Shown here piece by piece: positions 1-11,220 of a stretch of DNA of 64,000 bases. The stretch is from NCBI RefSeq assembly GCF_004168585.1, contig NZ_PGVH01000017.1, forward strand, positions 76,097 through 140,096. The letters are read 5' to 3'. The notes beneath the pieces are model-generated. The model was not told the origin of the DNA, did no database searches, and saw only the letters and a program-made list of their open reading frames with translations. Source of the stretch: Shewanella sp. OPT22. GTDB lineage: Bacteria > Pseudomonadota > Gammaproteobacteria > Enterobacterales > Shewanellaceae. Within the stretch, counting starts at the first letter, position 1. Every line of letters begins with the position of its first letter. Made by a program: the position numbers and the translations under genes.

Positions 1-530
1 AAAAGGTGGATTGTGAAACTCACCTTATTATTTTGCAGCACCCATCAGAAGTGAAGCACGCTAAAAATTCAGTGAGATTATTGCCTCTGAGTTTACCTAA
101 CATACAAATTGTAGTGGGGGAATCAGAAGCGGATTTTGTTGAATTAAGAGCTTGGTTGACCACTCAGAAGAAACCCATTTACTTGCTTTATCCATCGGAT
201 AGCAGCCGTGATATCAGTGAAACTCAAGCAACGGAAAATGCCATTTTAATCGTGCTCGATGGCACATGGCGGAAAGCGCATAAGATGCTGATGCTAAATC
301 CTTGGCTATTAGCGTTTACGCATTTGAGTATTACGCCAGACAGGCCATCAAATTACAAAATCCGTAAAGCCAGTCGTAGCGACAGTTTATCGAGCCTTGA
401 AGCCGCCGCATTTGGCATTAAGACATTGGAACCCATGGTGAATATTTCTCCACTTTTGAATTTGTTTGATGCTATGATAGCCCAGCAATTGGCGGCTATG
501 CCTGCTGATGTACGAAAACGATATAGCTAA
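1..530 (+). CDS. DTW domain tRNA-uridine aminocarboxypropyltransferase (3' part)
   Basis: This is the C-terminal part of a DTW-family protein; YfiP/TapT of E. coli, which puts acp3U on the tRNA variable loop, is the family reference. The DTW core is seen as LDGTWRKAHKM, followed by a conserved YKIRKAS segment. The reading frame is open from base 3 and begins at ILQHPSEVKHAKNS, which in full-length relatives follows an N-terminal Cys-rich zinc motif of about 30 residues. That motif is absent here, so the true start lies upstream of the window and the in-frame GTG at base 6 is not the start. The gene ends with TAG-free TAA-type termination just before base 530, followed by a short gap to the next gene. 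Family assignment is firm; the exact tRNA target is inferred. Confidence 0.85.
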   Translation, partial: KVDCETHLIILQHPSEVKHAKNSVRLLPLSLPNIQIVVGESEADFVELRAWLTTQKKPIYLLYPSDSSRDISETQATENAILIVLDGTWRKAHKMLMLNPWLLAFTHLSITPDRPSNYKIRKASRSDSLSSLEAAAFGIKTLEPMVNISPLLNLFDAMIAQQLAAMPADVRKRYS

Positions 531-565
531 ATCAATGCGTTATAGATAGCAAATGGAACCATGTT

Positions 566-937
566 ATGCCTAAGACAAAGGAACTGTCGCTCGTTATACT
601 TTCAATGATGCTGATCAGCATGTTTACATTCCCTGCTCAGGCTTCAGAAAAAAAGCGCCTTAAATGGACACCTAAAGTTGCAGAAAAGCCTCAACAAAAG
701 CCGACGGAATATAGTGCAGAACAACAGCTGCAACTAAAAAAAGCTCAGCAAGCAAATTCAGAGATTCAAAAACGTGAGTTGAAAGTACAGCAAAACCAAC
801 AACGACCTGACTGGGAAAGTGAGCAAATAAAACGTTCTCAAAAACAGTTTGTGGATCAAAAAAAGCGTGTGTCAAAACAGTTACAAGATGCCAAACAAGC
901 GGCCAAGAAAGAGAAGAAAATAGATAAATATGACTGA
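566..937 (+). CDS. small exported charged protein, function unknown
   Basis: A 123-residue protein with a clear Sec signal peptide: Lys at positions 3 and 5, a hydrophobic stretch at about residues 8-24 and an AQA-S cleavage region near residue 27. The mature part is almost entirely Lys, Gln and Glu and is predicted to be helical or coiled coil, ending in a run of KKEKKIDKYD. I recognise no family. Its last bases overlap the start of the following methyltransferase gene by 8 nt, so the two are probably translated together. The periplasmic location is inferred from the signal peptide. Confidence 0.6.
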   Translation: MPKTKELSLVILSMMLISMFTFPAQASEKKRLKWTPKVAEKPQQKPTEYSAEQQLQLKKAQQANSEIQKRELKVQQNQQRPDWESEQIKRSQKQFVDQKKRVSKQLQDAKQAAKKEKKIDKYD

Positions 938-1583
938 GCAATGCTGTGTATTGTGTGAGCATCCAGACCTAACCTTTTACCACCAAGATAGAAAACGAGA
1001 GTATTGGCAATGCCAACATTGCCAACTCGTACAAGTACCACCTCAATTTCATATTACTACGGAACAAGAAAAAGCCGAGTATGATAAGCACGATAATCAA
1101 GATGATGACTCAGGTTATCGACACTTTTTATCTCGCTGTTTAAACCCTATTTTAGAAAGAGTCGATTCTAGTCAATTGGGCTTAGACTTTGGTTGTGGCG
1201 AAGGTCGAGTGCTTAGCAAAATGGCGCAAGAAGCCGGTGTTTCTGTCAACAATTACGATCTGTATTATGCTGACGATCAGTCTGTATTAGCACAACAATA
1301 CGACTTTATAACGGCAACTGAAGTGATAGAGCATATCTACGATGCCAAAGGTACATTTGAACTCTTTGATCGCTTATTAACAGCAAATGGCCAATTAGCA
1401 TTGATGACCAAAAGAGTGATTGATAAAGAGGCTTTTAGTCGTTGGCATTATAAGAATGATCCTACTCATATCTGTTTTTATTCTGTTGCTACCTTCGAAT
1501 GGTTGGCCGATTCATTCAATTGGGAGTTTAAATGTATTGAAAAGGATGTTGTGCTTTTTTTGAAATATAACCTCCCAGAATAA
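930..1583 (+). CDS. class I SAM-dependent methyltransferase with N-terminal zinc ribbon
   Basis: A 217-residue protein. Residues 5-32 hold two CxxC-type pairs (CVLC and CQHC) that form a zinc-ribbon-like head. A Rossmann methyltransferase core follows, with motif I LDFGCGEGRVL near residue 84 and the post-I/IV region ITATEVIEHI near residue 130. This architecture matches the Methyltransf_23-type family (2-polyprenyl-3-methyl-hydroxybenzoquinol-methylase-like), but the substrate cannot be read from sequence. The start codon lies inside the end of the upstream gene (8-nt overlap). A gap of about 180 bp separates it from the pyrimidine catabolism operon, so it is probably not part of that pathway. 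Confidence 0.75.
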   Translation: MTEQCCVLCEHPDLTFYHQDRKREYWQCQHCQLVQVPPQFHITTEQEKAEYDKHDNQDDDSGYRHFLSRCLNPILERVDSSQLGLDFGCGEGRVLSKMAQEAGVSVNNYDLYYADDQSVLAQQYDFITATEVIEHIYDAKGTFELFDRLLTANGQLALMTKRVIDKEAFSRWHYKNDPTHICFYSVATFEWLADSFNWEFKCIEKDVVLFLKYNLPE

Positions 1584-1767
1584 AGAAGATTAAATAATGA
1601 GTTAATGATGGTTTCATGAACAATTTGCTATAAGGTAAATTCTATGAAACTAAGTGCAAACATCTAATGATGTTGTGATATTCAGCAAAGGTTAATAATC
1701 AAGCTGCTAGATTTACTGACTTCGAGCCCAAATTATGTTGATTATATCAGCACGTTGAGGAAAGAAG

Positions 1768-3084
1768 ATGGTAAGTAGATCTAATTCAGCACTTGATGCC
1801 TATTGGCTGCCCTATTCAGCAAATCGGCAATTTAAGTCAGATCCCAGAATGATACACAGCGCAGAAGGGGTCTACTTAATCGACAGTAATGGCAGAAAAA
1901 TCGTCGATGGATTATCAGGGCTGTGGACGTGTGGCCTTGGGCATCGGCAGCCGGATATTATGTCTGCCGTAAAGCAACAACTCAATGAACTGGATTATGC
2001 TCCGACATTTCAGTTTTCTCACCCTAAAGCTCATGAGCTTGCAGAACAAATTACTCGCCTGACACCGGATCCGTTAAATCATGTGTTTTATACCAACTCT
2101 GGATCAGAGTCTGCTGATACAGCAACAAAAATTGCTCGAGGCTATTGGCGAGAAAAAGGGCTTGCATCAAAGACAAAAATCATTGGCAGAATGAAAGGCT
2201 ATCATGGCTCTAGCTGGGGCGGGATCAGCTTTGGTGGAATCGGCGGGAATCGAAAAATTTGGGGGCAGGCTATCGATGCTGACCACCTACCGCATACGTT
2301 ACTGGATGAAAACCGATTCACAAAGGGGATGCCAGCAACTGGCGCATACTTAGCGGACGAATTACTTGAACTTATTGCGCTGCATGATGCGTCAAATATT
2401 GCGGCGGTGATTGTTGAACCGTTTTCTGGTTCAGCGGGCGTTATCATTCCTCCCGTTGGTTATTTGCAACGACTTCGAGAAATCTGCGATCAGCATAATA
2501 TTTTGTTAATTTTTGATGAAGTCATTACAGGTTTTGGTCGCACTGGATCGATGTTCGGTGCCCAAGAGTTTGGTGTCACACCCGATATCATGAACCTCGC
2601 GAAACAATTGACCAATGGTGTTATTCCAATGGGCGCTGTTGTCTGCAGTAGTGACATTTATCAAACGTTTATGCAAACCGATAAACCGCTTCATGACGTC
2701 GAATTACCACACGGTTATACCTATTCAGGTCACCCTGTTGCGTGTGCAGCAGCCAGTGCTTGTTTGACGGTTTTAGAAAAGCAAAAAATCCCACAAAGAG
2801 TTAAATCAATGGCAGGGTACTTTGAGCAAGCGGTTCACAGCCTTCGTGGCTCCAATGCTATTACTGATATCAGAAATTATGGTTTAGCTGCGGGCTTTAC
2901 TATTGAATCCCAAAAAGATTCAGTGACCCAAAGACCTTATGAGATTGCGATGTCTATGTGGCGTAAAGGCTTTTACGTGCGATGGGGCGGCGACACCATT
3001 CAATTTGCGCCCCCTTTTATCATTGAACAACTACAAATTGATGATGTGATAAATGCGTTATCAGATGTGCTTGCCAAGCTTTAA
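1768..3084 (+). CDS. class III omega-aminotransferase (beta-alanine--pyruvate type)
   Basis: A 438-residue PLP-dependent fold type I class III aminotransferase. Asp250 in the IFDEVITGFGRTG motif should bind the PLP pyridine nitrogen and Lys279 in NLAKQLTNG should form the Schiff base. The YTNSGSESADTA phosphate-binding stretch is near residues 108-119. Family members closest in motif usage convert beta-alanine plus pyruvate to malonate semialdehyde plus alanine. That fits its place as first gene of an operon with a semialdehyde dehydrogenase, an N-carbamoyl hydrolase and dihydropyrimidinase. GAGGAAAGAAG just before the ATG is a good ribosome binding site. Other omega-amino acids or taurine are possible substrates. 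Confidence 0.85.
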   Translation: MVSRSNSALDAYWLPYSANRQFKSDPRMIHSAEGVYLIDSNGRKIVDGLSGLWTCGLGHRQPDIMSAVKQQLNELDYAPTFQFSHPKAHELAEQITRLTPDPLNHVFYTNSGSESADTATKIARGYWREKGLASKTKIIGRMKGYHGSSWGGISFGGIGGNRKIWGQAIDADHLPHTLLDENRFTKGMPATGAYLADELLELIALHDASNIAAVIVEPFSGSAGVIIPPVGYLQRLREICDQHNILLIFDEVITGFGRTGSMFGAQEFGVTPDIMNLAKQLTNGVIPMGAVVCSSDIYQTFMQTDKPLHDVELPHGYTYSGHPVACAAASACLTVLEKQKIPQRVKSMAGYFEQAVHSLRGSNAITDIRNYGLAAGFTIESQKDSVTQRPYEIAMSMWRKGFYVRWGGDTIQFAPPFIIEQLQIDDVINALSDVLAKL

Positions 3085-3181
3085 TTAACATAATGAGTGA
3101 GTCATGTGCCACTCATTTTTTGATTCTTTTCTCAGTAAAAAAGCAACATAAACACCTTATTGAGTCATGAAAGGAGTATGA

Positions 3182-4681
3182 ATGAAGTACCTTTCTCATT
3201 TGATTAATGGCGAACCATTTTCTGAAAATCAAAGTACACTCCCAGTCATTAACCCTGCAACTGCAATGCAAACCGCTGAAGTTGAGCGTGCGTCTAAATT
3301 GATTGTGGAAGAAGTGGTTTATGCTGCCACGATGGCGTTTAAAAGCTGGAGGCGGACACCTATAAGCCAGAGGGCAAAGATTTTATTTCGATTTAAATCA
3401 TTACTTGAGCAGCATGCCAATGAAATCTGTAATTTACTGACAGAAGAGCATGGCAAAGTATTAGATGATGCCAGAGGCGAATTAAACCGAGGGATTGAGA
3501 ACGTCGAATTTGCTTGTGGCATCGCACAGCTGTTAAAGGGCGAACACCTGCCTAATATCAGCAGCCAGCATGATGCTTGGAGTGAGTTTCAACCTTTAGG
3601 GGTCGTTCTAGGTGTGACGCCATTTAATTTCCCTGCAATGGTGCCATTATGGATGTGGCCTGTAGCTGTCATGTGCGGCAACACTTTTATCCTAAAGCCT
3701 TCAGAACAAGCGCCCAGTGCCCCCTATTTTATTTGCAAACTTGCGCAGATGGCGGGTTTTCCCCCTGGGGTGCTCAATGTCATCAACGGTAATGCTGAAA
3801 CCGTTGAAGCCTTACTGCAAGATAAAAGAATCAAAGCACTCAGTTTTGTTGGGTCAACACCTGTTGCAAGGGAACTCTATCATCAAGCAGCATTAGCGGA
3901 TATGCGCTGCCAAGCTCTCGGTGGTGCCAAAAACCATGCGGTGGTCATGCCAGATGCAGATATTGATCTTGTTGCTCAATCATTGATGGGAGCAGCGTTT
4001 GGATCTTGTGGTGAGCGATGTATGGCGATATCTGTCGCTGTGGTTGTGGGGGATGACATCGCAGAATCGTTAACGGCTACGCTAACTCCTCTGATTGAAA
4101 ACCTTAAAGTTGGTTCCGGTTTTGACAGAGAAAATAATATGGGGCCATTGATCTCTGCGAGGCATAAAGCGAGGGTTCTGGATTTAATTGGAAAGGGGGT
4201 AGAGCAAGGCGCAGCGCTCGTTGTTGATGGACGGCAGTTCCACTTGAGTGGTTCAAGTGCTGAGTTTGAGCAAGGCTATTTTCTCGGTGGCAGCTTGTTT
4301 GATCATGTCACCCCTGAAATGGACATTTATCAACAGGAAATTTTTGGACCCGTACTGTGTATTGTTCGAGTGCCATTACTTGCTGATGCGATAAGGCTTA
4401 TCAATAACCACCACTACGGCAATGGTACCTGCATTTTTACTCAGAATGGATATGCCGCCCGGGAATTCAGCCAAGCGATTGAAGTCGGCATGGTTGGCAT
4501 TAATGTGCCGTTGCCAGTACCGATGGCCAGTCATAGCTTTGGTGGCTGGAAGCAATCAATTTTTGGAGACTTAAATACATACGGGCCAGACGCAATTCGA
4601 TTCTATACTCAAAGGAAAACTATCACGGCTCGTTGGCTGGCAAACCTAGAGCAACAAGCAGAATTTTCTTTTCCAAGTTAA
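3182..4681 (+). CDS. mmsA: CoA-acylating methylmalonate/malonate-semialdehyde dehydrogenase
   Basis: A 499-residue aldehyde dehydrogenase superfamily member of the MmsA type. The CoA-acylating subfamily is indicated by LGGAKNHAVVMPDAD near residue 247 and by the catalytic Cys280 in the GERCMAIS context, typical of MMSDH rather than of hydrolytic ALDHs. NAD-binding features include TPFNFPAMVPLW near residue 146 and FVGSTPVAR near residue 222. It would convert malonate semialdehyde, the product of the upstream aminotransferase, to acetyl-CoA and CO2, or act on methylmalonate semialdehyde in valine or thymine breakdown. AAGGAG lies just before the start. It is the second gene of the operon, with about 97 bp between it and the aminotransferase gene. 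Confidence 0.88.
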   Translation: MKYLSHLINGEPFSENQSTLPVINPATAMQTAEVERASKLIVEEVVYAATMAFKSWRRTPISQRAKILFRFKSLLEQHANEICNLLTEEHGKVLDDARGELNRGIENVEFACGIAQLLKGEHLPNISSQHDAWSEFQPLGVVLGVTPFNFPAMVPLWMWPVAVMCGNTFILKPSEQAPSAPYFICKLAQMAGFPPGVLNVINGNAETVEALLQDKRIKALSFVGSTPVARELYHQAALADMRCQALGGAKNHAVVMPDADIDLVAQSLMGAAFGSCGERCMAISVAVVVGDDIAESLTATLTPLIENLKVGSGFDRENNMGPLISARHKARVLDLIGKGVEQGAALVVDGRQFHLSGSSAEFEQGYFLGGSLFDHVTPEMDIYQQEIFGPVLCIVRVPLLADAIRLINNHHYGNGTCIFTQNGYAAREFSQAIEVGMVGINVPLPVPMASHSFGGWKQSIFGDLNTYGPDAIRFYTQRKTITARWLANLEQQAEFSFPS

Positions 4682-4696
4682 GTTAAGAGGTATGTG

Positions 4697-7377
<2,681 letters not shown>

Positions 7378-7396
7378 CTTAAACCCTTGAGAATAA

Positions 7397-7423
7397 AAAC
7401 GCCAACACAATGGTTGGCGTTTA
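7397..7423. terminator. bidirectional terminator between dihydropyrimidinase and porin-like genes
   Basis: A 10-bp perfect stem (AAACGCCAAC paired with GTTGGCGTTT) with a 6-nt loop sits 20 bp after the dihydropyrimidinase stop. An A run precedes it and a short T run follows, so it can serve the convergent genes on both strands. Confidence 0.75.
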
Positions 7424-7447
7424 ATCATGTCTTGAGGCTTTTCTACT

Positions 7448-8278
7448 TTAAAAACGTCCAATTAAGCTAACGTGGTAACTGAAGCCCTGCTCGCTAGGCT
7501 CTATTACTTTATCAGCACTAAACTCAATTGAAACATTATCTACGATTCGCAAAAAGTAATCAGCACTCACAGCATACGTATCGTCTGAGTTTTCAAAAGT
7601 GCTGTCTGAATAAGAACCGCCTAATGAAAATGATTTTGTGAAGTAATAGTCAGCCTTAATTCCCCAACCTTTACTGTTGGATTTGACTGTGCCTAATACC
7701 GTTTTTACTTCGCTATCATTGTATGTATAGTCTGCAGTAACGTACACACCCTCACCATAAGCGGTGCGAATGAACGTCTTTAAACCAATATCATATTGGT
7801 AGCCATCGAGTTGCGCTAGACTGGTATCTTCTTCAGACTTAGAAGCCGCAAAATAGACTTTAGTAAAATCATTGATGTAATAACCAAAGTTGGCATTGTA
7901 AACGTCAGTGTCACCAAAAAGGCTATAATCAGCACGCTGGTAATCACCACCAATAAACCATTTAGAGTCAAAGACATATTCACCACCAATACCATAGCTA
8001 GAATCGCCATCAGTATTTGAGTAGTTTAGGTCTAATGTTGAAGTCTGAGAAATAAATCGATTGAGCTGATAAGGACTCGTTTTTTGAGAAATATGAGAAC
8101 CAAAGTATGTGTATTGTGCTGACCAAGTTGGCTCAACATCAATACTACTTGATGACAGATCCATATAACTTATCGTTAATTCATTTTGAAACTTTTCATC
8201 ATTAGCACTGAATGCAGAAGCACTGATCATACTTAAGCTTAATGCAGTAATTGTCGACGTCCATTTCATCATCTTCAT
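7448..8278 (-). CDS. outer-membrane beta-barrel protein, paralogue 1 of 4
   Basis: A 276-residue exported protein with a signal peptide at about residues 1-25 (ending SAFSA) and alternating hydrophobic/polar beta strands throughout, closing in LIGRF with the C-terminal Phe expected by the BAM machinery. It shares with the next three genes the blocks YQLNRFISQTS, DSKWFIGGDYQ, YYFTKSFSLGGSYSD and the terminal GRF. I do not recognise a named porin family. It could be a small channel or an adhesive surface barrel. AAGGAAG lies just before the start; an internal ATG two codons on is a possible alternative start. It is the last of four leftward genes. Confidence 0.7.
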   Translation of the reverse strand: MKMMKWTSTITALSLSMISASAFSANDEKFQNELTISYMDLSSSSIDVEPTWSAQYTYFGSHISQKTSPYQLNRFISQTSTLDLNYSNTDGDSSYGIGGEYVFDSKWFIGGDYQRADYSLFGDTDVYNANFGYYINDFTKVYFAASKSEEDTSLAQLDGYQYDIGLKTFIRTAYGEGVYVTADYTYNDSEVKTVLGTVKSNSKGWGIKADYYFTKSFSLGGSYSDSTFENSDDTYAVSADYFLRIVDNVSIEFSADKVIEPSEQGFSYHVSLIGRF

Positions 8279-8384
8279 TCTTCCTTTATTTCACATAATT
8301 ATAAAAATCAGGCTAAAGCATAGAAGCTATTTTATGGATGTCTAATTTTTGAAGGAAAAATTAATCTTTGATATGAAAGGGTTT

Positions 8385-8416
8385 CAAGGTTAGTAATAAT
8401 TAACTTACTAACCTTG
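8385..8416. repeat. perfect 12-bp inverted repeat between paralogues 2 and 1
   Basis: CAAGGTTAGTAA pairs perfectly with TTACTAACCTTG across an 8-nt loop, 12 bp downstream of the stop of the second barrel gene on the minus strand. No T run follows on that strand, so it looks more like an mRNA processing or stability hairpin than a classical terminator. Confidence 0.65.
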
Positions 8417-8428
8417 TGAGGGATTAAG

Positions 8429-9241
8429 TTAGAACCTACCCGTCAAATTAAGGCCGACACCAAAACCACTGCCTGAGTCAGGCTCTAAGACTTTGCTTAT
8501 GGCGGTAATTAAAGAGACGCTGTCTGACATTCGCCAAAAATAACTGGTTTGAAGTCCGTAAGTGTCATCATTGTCGTTATCTCGGGCATAATTCGCCCCG
8601 ATAGACCAAGACTTATTAAAGTAATAGTCAGAACTGATTGATAACGAAGTTGAGTCATCATTATACTCACCGTGTTTGAAATCAGCATAAGAAAAACTAC
8701 CACTTAAAAATAAGCCTCTGTCGTTCTCAAATGAAAAGTATTTGCTGGCATTGATTGCGTAACCAGTGGTTTCAGGATCAGATAAAAGTTTATTAAATTC
8801 AATTCTGTCATATGAAAGGCTAATGCTAGTCCAGTCATCTAGATAATAACCTACAGAAACACCATATCTATCTATCGATGGATTCCGTGGTGCATCTAAG
8901 TCCGATATTAAATAGTTAGCACTAATAAACCATTTAGAGTCAGTAACATATTTGCCATCCAGTCCATAGTTTCGAGAGTCGCCTCCACTCGCAATCGTAG
9001 CACCAAGCTCACTGGTCTGTGCTAACCAGTTATTTAAGGCATAAGGCCCTTTTTCTTGGGAAACAGGTGAAAAGTGATATTGATACGATGCAGACCAAAA
9101 GGTGTCAGAATCGTAATCACTGTTTACAGAATCAGCAGCACTAATCGATACTTGATGTTGAAACGGTTTGTCGTTAGTAGCAAAAGAAGAAAAGCTCACA
9201 CACCCTAAAAGTACGGCAAGTGCCGTTTGAGTAAATTTCAT
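8429..9241 (-). CDS. outer-membrane beta-barrel protein, paralogue 2 of 4
   Basis: A 270-residue exported beta-barrel-type protein. The signal peptide spans about residues 1-21 (SSFA). The body is rich in Tyr, Ser and Asp with strand-turn periodicity and ends NLTGRF. Shared family blocks are YALNNWLAQTS, DSKWFISANY, YYFNKSWSIGANYA and the C-terminal GRF. AAGGATG lies 6 nt before the ATG. It is flanked on both sides by strong hairpins. Function is unknown beyond the inferred outer-membrane location. Divergence from its neighbours is substantial, so the duplications are not recent. Confidence 0.7.
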   Translation of the reverse strand: MKFTQTALAVLLGCVSFSSFATNDKPFQHQVSISAADSVNSDYDSDTFWSASYQYHFSPVSQEKGPYALNNWLAQTSELGATIASGGDSRNYGLDGKYVTDSKWFISANYLISDLDAPRNPSIDRYGVSVGYYLDDWTSISLSYDRIEFNKLLSDPETTGYAINASKYFSFENDRGLFLSGSFSYADFKHGEYNDDSTSLSISSDYYFNKSWSIGANYARDNDNDDTYGLQTSYFWRMSDSVSLITAISKVLEPDSGSGFGVGLNLTGRF

Positions 9242-9256
9242 AATTCATCCTTGTAA

Positions 9257-9289
9257 TTAAAAGCCGCCAATACTTAATATTGGCGGCTT
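9257..9289 (-). terminator. hairpin between barrel paralogues 3 and 2
   Basis: AAGCCGCCAATA pairs perfectly with TATTGGCGGCTT (12 bp, 5-nt loop). On the minus strand it is followed by TTTTAATT, so it may act as a partial terminator after paralogue 3 and lower expression of paralogue 2. Confidence 0.65.
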
Positions 9290-9340
9290 ATTAGAGCACA
9301 AGGTCTAATTAAAGTTCATTGGCTTATTTGTAAGCGTTTA

Positions 9341-10138
9341 TTAAAAGCGGCCTACTAGCCTTGCCCCCCAATTGGTACCATCTTCTTTAGGCTCGTACTT
9401 TTTATCGACAGATAAATCCAGTGATAAGTTGTCCGTCAGACGTAAGAAATAGTTCGCTCGTCCGCCATAGGATTTATCTTCATGATTACCATCCGAATAA
9501 AAGCCGCCGACAGAAAACGATTTAGTAAAGAAGTAATCGGCTTCAGCTAAATACCCATGCGAATCCGATTTATAATCGGAAATCTTATACTCTTTGAATA
9601 GGTACTCTGCTTTTAGGAGAAAGCCCATATCGCCGCTGGTTTGAATAAAGCCTTTTGCGCCAATGGCATACTTGTCATAGTCATACTTGGCAGGAGAGAT
9701 ATCGAGTTCAAGGCGTTGAGCCGAAATATACACTTTTGCCGTGTCGCTAATATAATTACCGAGCTCTAATTTATAGGTGTCTTCACCTGTTCCTAGGTCA
9801 TCGGTATAGTCGTATAAGCCAGCAACAAACCAATGGTCACCAAAAAATAACTTACCTTTTATGGTATAAGCATCGAAGTCATCACGATGTTTATATTTTA
9901 AATGCACCTGTGAGGAGTGAGCCAAAAATGCATTTAAACGGTAAGGCCCCTTATTCTGATCAACACCTTTTGAATAATACGTGTAATCACCAATCCAATA
10001 TGCATCAGAATTTGGTACAGAAGTATTGTCGTATGTTCCAATACCACCTTCATGGTGGTACTTTTCATCTTGAGCTGCATAAGAGGATAGGCTTATACAA
10101 CCGATGAGCATTGCGAGTTGAGTACGATTAAATTTCAT
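9341..10138 (-). CDS. outer-membrane beta-barrel protein, paralogue 3 of 4
   Basis: About 265 residues from the chosen ATG, with a short signal peptide (MKFNRTQLAMLIG to about Ala22) and a C-terminal LVGRF. Blocks shared with the neighbours are YRLNAFLAHSS, YFFTKSFSVGGFYSDG and NYFLRLTDNLSLDLS. An upstream in-frame ATG exists, but AAGGA sits 3 nt before one ATG and 6 nt before the next; the second, giving the MKFNRTQ start, has the better spacing. It is most similar to paralogue 4 in the LTDNLSLDLS stretch. An outer-membrane role is inferred and no substrate can be proposed. Confidence 0.68.
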   Translation of the reverse strand: MKFNRTQLAMLIGCISLSSYAAQDEKYHHEGGIGTYDNTSVPNSDAYWIGDYTYYSKGVDQNKGPYRLNAFLAHSSQVHLKYKHRDDFDAYTIKGKLFFGDHWFVAGLYDYTDDLGTGEDTYKLELGNYISDTAKVYISAQRLELDISPAKYDYDKYAIGAKGFIQTSGDMGFLLKAEYLFKEYKISDYKSDSHGYLAEADYFFTKSFSVGGFYSDGNHEDKSYGGRANYFLRLTDNLSLDLSVDKKYEPKEDGTNWGARLVGRF

Positions 10139-10224
10139 CATTCGTCCTTGCAAACCATTCATGAACTCAATGAGTTTATGACAGTCCTTTATAGAGTAAT
10201 TAGTTAAATCAAATCTTAGTTAGA

Positions 10225-11028
10225 TTAAAAGCGTCCAACGAATCTTGCTGACCAATTGATGCCTGAGTCTTTATCCTCTGGCTCAAAGTATTTACCCGCT
10301 GTGAGATCTAAAGATAAATTGTCTAAAATACGAATAAAATAGGCAGCTTTAACACCATATTGAGCATCATCATTATTCCCATTTTCATAATGGGCATCGA
10401 TAGAAAATGACTGATTAAAGAAATACTCAGCATGGAGTTTGATGTTATTGGTATCCGACTTTGGAGCACCGGTTTCAACATCCTTAAATAAGTAAGCTGC
10501 TTTTAGTAATACACCCGTATCATTAGGCAGAGAGATAAAACTTTTAACGCCAAGGCTGTATGTATCGATTTCTAGCTTACCGTTTTTATCACCCAAATCA
10601 TCACGCTCTGCTGATACATACACTTTGGTGTAGTCATTGACATAGTTACCGACTTCAAAATGATATCTATCAAAGTAGTCACCGTACAGTTCAGCTCGCT
10701 CATATTCACCGGCGATGAACCAGTGATCTCTTACAAACCATTTTCCCTTGATGCCATAATCATTGTCATCTTTTTTATGACCATACATGAGGGTCAGCTG
10801 AGAGCTATGAGCCAGAAAAGCATTAAGAATATAAGGGCCTTTGGTTTGCTCAATAGGCTTTGCATAGTAGGTGTATTGACCTTTCCAATAGGTATCGGAA
10901 TTGGAATTCCCAGTTTGGTCTTTAGCTTGCAGACTCACTTCATGTTGATAATCTAAATCAAGCGCTGAAAAGGCACTGAAGCTGGTTAAAGCGACACTAG
11001 AGATAATAAGCTTAGATAACGATTTCAT
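10225..11028 (-). CDS. outer-membrane beta-barrel protein, paralogue 4 of 4 (first in the array)
   Basis: About 267 residues from MKSLSKL. The longer in-frame extension is rejected because GGAGGAAAG lies just before this ATG, and the signal peptide (to about SAFSA) begins here. Blocks YILNAFLAHSS, EYFFNQSFSIDAHYENG, RILDNLSLDLT and the final FVGRF place it in the same family as the three genes downstream. It is the promoter-proximal member. The 190-bp gap upstream separates it from a divergent gene and should hold promoters for both. Confidence 0.7.
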   Translation of the reverse strand: MKSLSKLIISSVALTSFSAFSALDLDYQHEVSLQAKDQTGNSNSDTYWKGQYTYYAKPIEQTKGPYILNAFLAHSSQLTLMYGHKKDDNDYGIKGKWFVRDHWFIAGEYERAELYGDYFDRYHFEVGNYVNDYTKVYVSAERDDLGDKNGKLEIDTYSLGVKSFISLPNDTGVLLKAAYLFKDVETGAPKSDTNNIKLHAEYFFNQSFSIDAHYENGNNDDAQYGVKAAYFIRILDNLSLDLTAGKYFEPEDKDSGINWSARFVGRF

Positions 11029-11220
11029 CGGGATCTTTCCTCCATGAAAGTAATATTTCAAATCCAATGAAAGTGTAGTTACAAATTTGATATTTGCTTA
11101 ACTTAATCGATCTCGGTGAATAAGATAAACAAGAATTAATCAAGTTTAATCGGTTCATTTAATTCAGTCACAAGGTGAAGTGGTATGCTTTGACGGGATA
11201 TCGGTCATAAGGGCGGAGTC

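Noticed and set aside
672..1041. Two minus-strand open frames opposite the exported protein and methyltransferase genes
   Set aside because: They are antisense shadows of better supported plus-strand genes and have no recognisable domains.
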